33,507 bases of DNA, from NCBI GenBank assembly GCA_001247695.2, contig LGRX02012768.1:1-33507 (forward strand), read 5' to 3'. This document shows positions 27,964 through 33,507 of the stretch, one piece after another. A program made the position numbers and the translations under genes. Source of the stretch: Cymbomonas tetramitiformis. Its lineage: Eukaryota > Chlorophyta > Pyramimonadophyceae > Pyramimonadales > Pyramimonadaceae. The notes under the pieces were generated by a model. It saw only the letters and a list, made by a program, of their open reading frames with translations. It searched no databases and was not told the origin of the DNA. How positions within the stretch are numbered: position 1 is the first letter of the stretch; the number at the start of each line of letters is the position of its first letter.

Positions 27964-29466
27964 TTATTCAGCATTCTCTTCGGTCTCTTCTCCTACTTCT
28001 TCGTCCTCCGACGAGTCAACAGTGGCTGCTTCCTTCCCCTTCCTCGTCGGTTCACTCTTCTTTTTTGGCTTCGTCTGGGCATCCTGATCGGGCTCGTCGT
28101 CGAAATTGGTCAGCCGTTGCTGCGCAGAGCTGACCATGTACGGGTGGTGGTCGAAGCCGATCGCGTTCAAACCACACCTCATGGCGGCCATGGACGTCGA
28201 GCCGACGCCGCAGCAAGCGTCGAGAATCCAGTTGAGTGGATGGCCGTCCTCATCCACCTTGCCCGGATTGTCACCGAGCATGTGGCACTGGATCAGCTCC
28301 ATCAACAGTGCTAGGGGTTTCTGATGGTTATTCACGACTTTGCCGTCGCGTTTGTACATCTGGTGCACAACCGGGAAGCCGCGCAAAAGTGACGCGCGGC
28401 TTACACGTTCACCTTCGTTCCCCCAGATCAAAGTTGAACATCCACTCCGGCTTTTTAGAAGACTCCCCCGCGGCATCGCTCTTTACATGGTACCCCAGGA
28501 CCCCACATTCAACGTCATTGTAGCGTACGGACTTGTTGGGGTTCATGTGCACGTTCTGCTTGTGCCAGAAGAACCGCTCCGCGCGGCCGGAGCAGTAATT
28601 GTCAATCACCTCCAGGAAATCGTTTTGTTGGACGAAACCGCAAAAGAAAGCGACTGTCCATGCCGGGGCGGTGGTCTTGGCGTCGAAAGACTCCAGGAAC
28701 GTTTGCACCTCCTCCTTGGTCATCGCGTCGGGAGTCTTCTCCTTGTCAAGGGCGTAATTGCAGTCGATGACCGCCCCCGTGAAGGGCAGTCTCGGGATGT
28801 CCTTCAAATCGTCCGCCCTTGACGATCTTCCAACGAGGGAACATCGGCACGTCCGTCTGATGTGTGGGCTCGTCGCCCTCCAGGCCCGCCTCTCCTACAA
28901 CCTTAGGCTCCGGCCCGTCGGTCCGCGCCTCCCGATAGAGTTTGATGCCGACTTTCACCTCGATCTGTTGCAGGCCTAGGATGTGAGCCGCGCTTGGCGC
29001 CTGCGCTTCTTTGAGATTTGCCCGCGCGTTCTCGACGTAATTGAAGATCGCTAGCGGAACTTCCCCAGACCCCCCGGCGCGCTCCCCCCTTCGCGGACTG
29101 TAAGCAGCCGATCAACGACTCGATTTTCTCTTGGGAGCTCCAGTAGGGGGTGAACTCCTCCTTGAATTCGTCCCAGGTTTGCAATCCCGCCGCGGACACC
29201 AAGTGCTTCTGCACCATGCGTTCCTTCTTGAACTGGCTTATCATATCGCCCCCCTCTTTTAGTGAGATCACCTTGTCAATAATCAGGCGCAGATACGTGT
29301 CCACCTTGTCGAACTCCGCATCCCCCGCCAAGCCGCTCAAGTTAATCCAGAACGTCATACCCATGGATTTGGCATTGTGGAGAAACTGAGCTTCTTCCAC
29401 CAAAATGCCTGCCCCTCTAGACGAGCCCGCTCCGTCCCCGCCTCCTCGTTGCACCTCGTCTTCCAG
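27964..29466 (-). pseudogene. DNA N6-adenine/N4-cytosine methyltransferase-like gene, frame broken three times
   Basis: Read from a good splice acceptor (T-rich tract, ACTTACAG) at 29467, the frame gives an unrecognised helical region, then a beta-class DNA methyltransferase fold: GAVIDCNYALDK in the catalytic motif IV place, a VAFFCGF strand, FFWHKQN...NPNKSVRYNDVECGVLGY, NNHQKP, and the AdoMet motif WILDACCGVGSTSMAAMRCG followed by GFDHHPYMVSSAQQRL. It ends in a charged tail (SSEDEEVGEETEENAE). Such enzymes transfer methyl from AdoMet to A-N6 or C-N4 in DNA. DPPY is replaced by DCNY, so activity is doubtful. The frame breaks at 29070-29075, about 28813-28818 and 28420-28424; each fits one extra G in a G run. 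Sequencing error or real decay are both possible. Upstream exons are not identified. Confidence 0.72.
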
Positions 29467-31563
29467 CTGTAAGTAAAAAAAAAACATTTTTAGCATGTCT
29501 CAAAATATAGAAACGGATGCTTTGGGAGGGAAAACACTGTTTGAAGCAGAAGCAAAAAATAATCTACCTGCACTAGGAATAGGTTTTCCCTTACTTCTGG
29601 TTACCTTTGGTTATTAATGCGTACTTTTGGTTATGTTTCCTTACCTTCGCTTGATTTATATCCGACTGGCAGAAAATGACTGGCAGGGTCATCGAGCCGG
29701 CTTCAGAATGCCCCGGGGCTCATTCAAGAGGTCACGAGGACGACGCACGAGACCGAAACCGCAATCAAGTCACAGGGATCAGCGATCGGGACGCTTGTGA
29801 GGGACTGGAGGGGAGGGAAATAATTACAACCCGATGAGTGTCGTCCATGAAGAGAGACACCATTCAGTTTTATATACTTCAAGCGACATCCGACATGCGC
29901 GAGACTGAATCTTTTGCAGCTCGTCCAATCATGAATTAGAAACTATAGAATTATACAAACGTTAATCGTATGTTCGCAACCTCAGGTTGGACAAGAGGTA
30001 GATGTCAGTCGTTGCCTGGGCTGGGTTGACGTTGGCGAACTTGTTCACTTCGCGATTTGAATTGGCGCTCAAGCTAACACCTTCCGTGCTGCAGAGCGTT
30101 ATGTCTTATGCGGCTGCCATTTGCCTGTGTTTCCTAGTATAGTGTAGAAACCTCCTTGTTCTCGTCTGTGACCTTCGCGCTTCTTATTACCACTCGTGCG
30201 AACGTGGTGACCTCACACACCTGCCTGAAGAAAGACAAGACACCTGCACTCAGCACTGACCTTCCAACGCATATCACCTGTGTGTCACCTCATTTACTTC
30301 CACGCTTGCAGGTAATACAGCGATTCATTCAGAATTCGAGTATCATAGTCGGGAGGGAATTATGATGTTAACTACTTCAGGCTGCTTAACCGTTCGGCCA
30401 CACGCCACAGCTGCATCTCGCGTTGCCCCCATCCGAAAGGCGGTCCTCCTGAGTGGCCTGACAAGGCCTCGGAGAAATGAACGCACTTGCAGAGGGAAGT
30501 TAGCGAGACAAACAACCTCGTGGTATCCACTTCACTCCGCGCCCTCAGATCTGCACCTGCTGCCCGGTCTGCACCGGGCTCCGACTACAGCGTTTCGATG
30601 TCTGCTCGCGTGTCTCGTTGAGAAATTAATTTCCCAAGTTAACGCTGAATATTCTTTTCGACGTTCTCTACAAAAAATATGTGTTCGCATGTATATCGTC
30701 TTGTTATTTTACTGCAACCTGCGTGTTTGAATTTTCTGCAGTAGCGCGGATAATAACCAAAACGGATCTAGCTCTGGCGGAGGCTTTTTCACCGGATTTC
30801 TGGTGAGTCTCTTCGCGGCATCTCACATCTTTGAGCTTGAAGGTTTTTTGAACGGTGTCTCAAGAGAAGAAGGGTGAATACGTGCGTTCCGACCTCGGAT
30901 TTTGTCTACCTCCACAAGCATCACAAATGGACTGAAAGGCTCACTCGGGAAAGCATGCGAAGGGTGTCATCCAGTAACCTAATAAGACGGCTGAACGCGC
31001 GGATGTCAGGTTGACCGCCGTGAGCTGACTTCCGGGGCCGTTGGTGGTGTTGTTAGGTGGGCGGGGCTGTTTGTGGGACCTTGGCCTTCCTCTTCGCTCC
31101 TCAGGTATCGCTTTTCATCGGGACTCCTTCACCGACCGTGCTTCTCTCGCCTTTTCCCATGACTTACAAGCCGCTCGCGCGATATGCCGCTTGCCCCGCG
31201 AATAACACGAGCCTCGACACCTGTTCTGTATCTTCTTGTCAGAAGGGAGCGTGCGTTTTGCGCACAACTGTAAAATAGTTGTGCACAACTGCGAAAGGCG
31301 CAGCTCCTAAAGTCACATATCGTATTCACCTGCGACTTATTCTGAGAGCGCAACTTGCAGCGTTCCCTGAAGAAAGTAAGTGTAGTCAAAGTGATCCGAC
31401 TGGAGGGAAGCACTTGAGCACTGCGCGAGCGCAACGTAACGTGAAAGTCGCTGGGCAACAGACGAAAGCGCGCCGGGTAAATTACAACAGCGCATCAAAA
31501 TTCTGGCTCATCAGAATAAACCCTGGGACGCATTGAAGTGACAAACCTTGAGCCACGCTCCTG
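29467..31563. other. Intergenic or intronic DNA upstream of the methyltransferase gene
   Basis: The first bases on the minus strand are an intron end. The rest should hold any 5' exons and promoter of that gene, but I cannot identify them. A 122-codon plus-strand frame at 30362-30730 has no recognisable motif. Confidence 0.4.
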
Positions 31564-31671
31564 GCACGCTGACGCGGCAGACCCAGGGCCGCGCTCCAAG
31601 CACGCTGATGGGGCAGACCCAGGGCCGCGCTCCTAGCACGCTGACGGGGCAGACCCAGGGCCGCGCTCCTA
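31564..31671. repeat. 36-bp tandem repeat, three copies
   Basis: GCACGCTGAC followed by GGGGCAGACCCAGGGCCGCG and CTCCTA repeats exactly every 36 bases at 31564, 31600 and 31636, with few differences. A partial unit precedes it. The array abuts the broken end of the gypsy protease fragment, whose stop codon lies in its last bases. Confidence 0.9.
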
Positions 31672-32073
31672 GTGACTGCGCAGCCGTCTTCCGCCGAGGA
31701 TAACGTCCACTTGTATGCCCAGGGGTAGGATTCGAAGGGCAAGGGCGTTTTCCGTGTAGGTGCCCGTGGTGGTATGCGTGTTAAACTTGGCGTACGCGGT
31801 GGCGCCTGTGATCTTTACAGATCCGTCCGCTAAGGTGACTCGCATCTCGGAGCCAGCCCGTGTCGTGAGGCCGCATCGTTTAGCACTCTGTTCCGAGATG
31901 AAGTTGTCAGAAGCTCCCGAGTCAATCAGCACCTTGACCGTGTGTCCTCTGAGGGTCGCGTAGAACACCAGTAGCAGCGGTCCCTCTTCGCCATGCGCCG
32001 CTGCGAGAGTCCCCTCAATGTCGGTCTTCCACTGAACTCCCCCATCCGTGCGTATGCTTTTGCACTTGAGGTT
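31669..32073 (-). pseudogene. Gypsy-type retropepsin fragment
   Basis: The minus strand reads VQWKTDIEGTLAAAH, then VKVLIDSGASDNFISEQSAK with the canonical protease D-S-G, VTLADGSVKITG and LPLGIQVDVILG, where it normally would continue into a DWL-type end. Instead it runs into the 36-bp array and stops. Unlike the chromovirus here (DPGA), this has the standard DSGA, so it is from another gypsy lineage. RT and integrase are absent. Confidence 0.8.
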
Positions 32074-32081
32074 AGGGAGAA

Positions 32082-32913
32082 TAAGGCTGCCATATTACCG
32101 GTAATTTGGAAATGGGGGTTGGTAATACCGGGTAATTTACCGGTAATACTTTCCATGGTATTACCAAAGTATTACCACCTGCACGAAACGACCCAACTTT
32201 TGCCTCAGGGCTCTAAATTTGTTTTTTTCAATTTCTATGGATAGGTAATGATCATATGAATTGTTTGGATGTGTTATATCGCACGCTAAGCCATGAGAAC
32301 ACATGATAATAAAGCGATACATTTTACAGAGAAGTGCAGACAGAGTGAATTTCAAAAAAAATAGGGTAACCTCGAAAAATGTCAAAAAGAGTATGCGGGT
32401 GATTCTATCTGACCATGCTAGCTACATATATGGTCAAAATAATGTGCATATGGAATAATGAACGAAAAGAAGGTGCAAAAAACATTCTCACAGTGCCCGA
32501 TAGCTCTTGTAGTAAGATCGCTTTAATATGGAATCACAGGAATCTTTCCATTCAAGCAGATCATCATCCCCCGGAGTGAGGGACATAGAGCCCCCACGAT
32601 TATCCGCCATCGGGAATGGAGGATAGAAACACAGTTCGTGCCAAGTTTCAAGTTCAAGCCGCTCTGAAGGAAACTCCGCTCTCGGTGTGTTTTTGCAATG
32701 TGATCGCCGCCGATCTGGTCATCGGCTGGTAAAATCGACGGTAATTTTTGATTGAACTGGTAATTTACCATGGTAATACCGAATTGCCATGGTAATTACC
32801 ATGGTAATCCTTAAGTATGGGAGGTAATTCGATTATGGGGGTTGGTAATACCAGGTAATTCACCGGTAATTACCCTCCCGGTAATTACCGAGAAAAATTA
32901 CCCGGCAGCCTTA
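32082..32913. mobile_element. 832-bp inverted-repeat element inserted in the gypsy fragment (hAT-like MITE)
   Basis: It starts TAAGGCTGCC and ends GGCAGCCTTA, a perfect 10-bp terminal inverted repeat that fits the hAT terminal pattern (C/T)A(A/G)NG. Both ends are filled with GGTAATACCGGGTAAT-type units and ACCGGTAAT palindromes, including a direct repeat GGGGGTTGGTAATACC near 32115 and 32838. The flanks GGGAGAA and GGGAAGAA resemble a target duplication with one indel. No transposase is present. The gypsy reading frame rejoins across it if one flank copy is dropped. Confidence 0.72.
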
Positions 32914-32921
32914 GGGAAGAA

Positions 32922-33084
32922 GGTTGTCCGAGGCGTCGCGACACTCCTTCGCCGTTTGCCTACACGCGGCGTAGAACTCTTCATCCAGCAAGTCGATGCC
33001 TTCGGTCGGGTGGCTGATGAGATCGTCTGCGCTCGCTGTCAGCAGGGCGTCCGTTGAAATGCATTCGCTCGGGGCAGGGTATAT
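32922..33084 (-). pseudogene. Upstream part of the interrupted gypsy fragment
   Basis: Before the inserted element the minus strand is open and reads SECISTDALLTASADDLISH, TEGIDLLDEEFYAACRQTAK and on to ASDNLLP, then would join NLKCKSIRTD on the other side. It probably comes from the gag-protease junction. No zinc knuckle is seen. It is assigned only by continuity with the protease fragment. Confidence 0.5.
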
Positions 33085-33340
33085 TGCTTACCGTGGCGGG
33101 CCGGCCCGGGGCCGTAGCTCACCACTCCGGGCCGCATGCGGGCCGATGGAATATATGGATGCGGGCCGTGACGTTTGATATGAAAATACCAAAATTTATG
33201 CAAAATTGTGCGATTTTTACAATATCACCATACTTAAATTTAAGATTTCGGGCAATTTTAGAGATTGGCCGTATTGGCCGAAAGCGGGCCAGTAGATTTG
33301 CTGATTGCGGGCCGTAAAGAAAAAATAAAGCAATACACAC
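33085..33340. other. Spacer with five GCGGGCC motifs
   Basis: GCGGGCC occurs near 33095, 33132, 33160, 33286 and 33307, three times as TGCGGGCCGT or a close variant. The middle is AT-rich with CTTAAATTTAAG. It may be another short inserted element, but I could not define ends. Confidence 0.4.
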
Positions 33341-33507
33341 TGGCTCGGGGTGGGGCTGACATGAGTGGTATCGCTGGCGGTGGGGCTCACATGAGTGGTA
33401 TCGCTGGCGGTGGGGCTCACATGAGTGGTGCCGCTGGTGGTAGGGCTCACGTGGGTAGTGCTCACTGTAGGGCTCACATGGGTTGTGCCACTTGGTGTGG
33501 GGCTCAC
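33341..33507. repeat. 30-bp minisatellite running off the window
   Basis: Units ATGAGTGGTA TCGCTGGCGG TGGGGCTCAC repeat at 33361, 33391 and 33421, then a 27-bp unit and another 30-bp unit ending at the last base. On the minus strand it is open and encodes a ten-residue repeat, SPTASDTTHV, which could belong to a Ser/Thr/Pro-rich protein beyond the window or simply reflect a period divisible by three. Confidence 0.88.

Noticed and set aside
28106..28979. Plus-strand ORFs of up to 160 codons
   Set aside because: They are antisense shadows of the methyltransferase-like gene.
30362..30730. 122-codon plus-strand ORF
   Set aside because: No recognisable domain, no clear regulatory or splice context, length near chance for this composition.

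Overview
The window is nuclear DNA from a eukaryote and is made mostly of transposable elements. The signs are a Ty3/gypsy chromovirus with an apparent spliceosomal intron (GT...AG, CTGAT branch site, pyrimidine tract), many dinucleotide microsatellites, tandem satellites, and very little coding sequence between elements. I cannot name the organism. No ordinary housekeeping gene is visible, and I found no credible tRNA, rRNA or CRISPR array.

Layout. Positions 1-193 are the right end of a short LTR element (copy A). Positions 194-5924 are gene-poor, with a G/C-rich hairpin array at 2823-3088 and a relic of a Ty1/copia RNase H end at 4579-4728. Positions 5930-16727 are a nearly complete minus-strand chromovirus of about 10.8 kb. 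Its LTRs are about 583 and 593 bp and differ at only four bases plus one 10-bp indel, and it is flanked by a 5-bp target duplication (ATTTG). In its own 5'->3' order it has: 5' LTR carrying an 84-codon ORF, primer binding site, a 3.2-kb leader, gag, protease-RT-RNase H (+1 frame), integrase plus chromodomain (-1 frame, beginning at a TGATG stop-start), a 3' untranslated part with a polypurine tract, and 3' LTR. The integrase reading frame is broken by an 84-nt segment that looks like an intron.

Positions 17120-18010 are a decayed tandem satellite with a period near 177 bp. A PHD-finger gene fragment with a nonsense codon lies at 18111-18401. Positions 18879-20822 are a complete 1.94-kb LTR element (copy B, 5-bp duplication CAAGG). 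It has no reverse transcriptase and encodes one 310-residue protein with a leucine-rich N terminus and a strongly acidic Asp/Ser/Tyr/Gly-rich C terminus. Its LTRs match each other and copy A exactly, apart from a 6-bp deletion in one.

Positions 20828-27963 are non-coding, rich in CA/TA/CT repeats, with a near-perfect hairpin at 25439-25517. Positions 27964-29466 (minus) hold a DNA N6-adenine/N4-cytosine methyltransferase-like gene with an unusual DCNY catalytic motif, broken three times by what look like single extra G residues in G runs. From 31669 to about 33084 (minus) there is a second, decayed gypsy element, split by an 832-bp inverted-repeat element resembling a non-autonomous hAT transposon. 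The window ends in a 30-bp minisatellite.

The best candidates for something undescribed are the small LTR element with its acidic protein, and the chromovirus with its integrase intron, LTR-encoded ORF and very long leader with a splice-acceptor-like sequence at the gag start.
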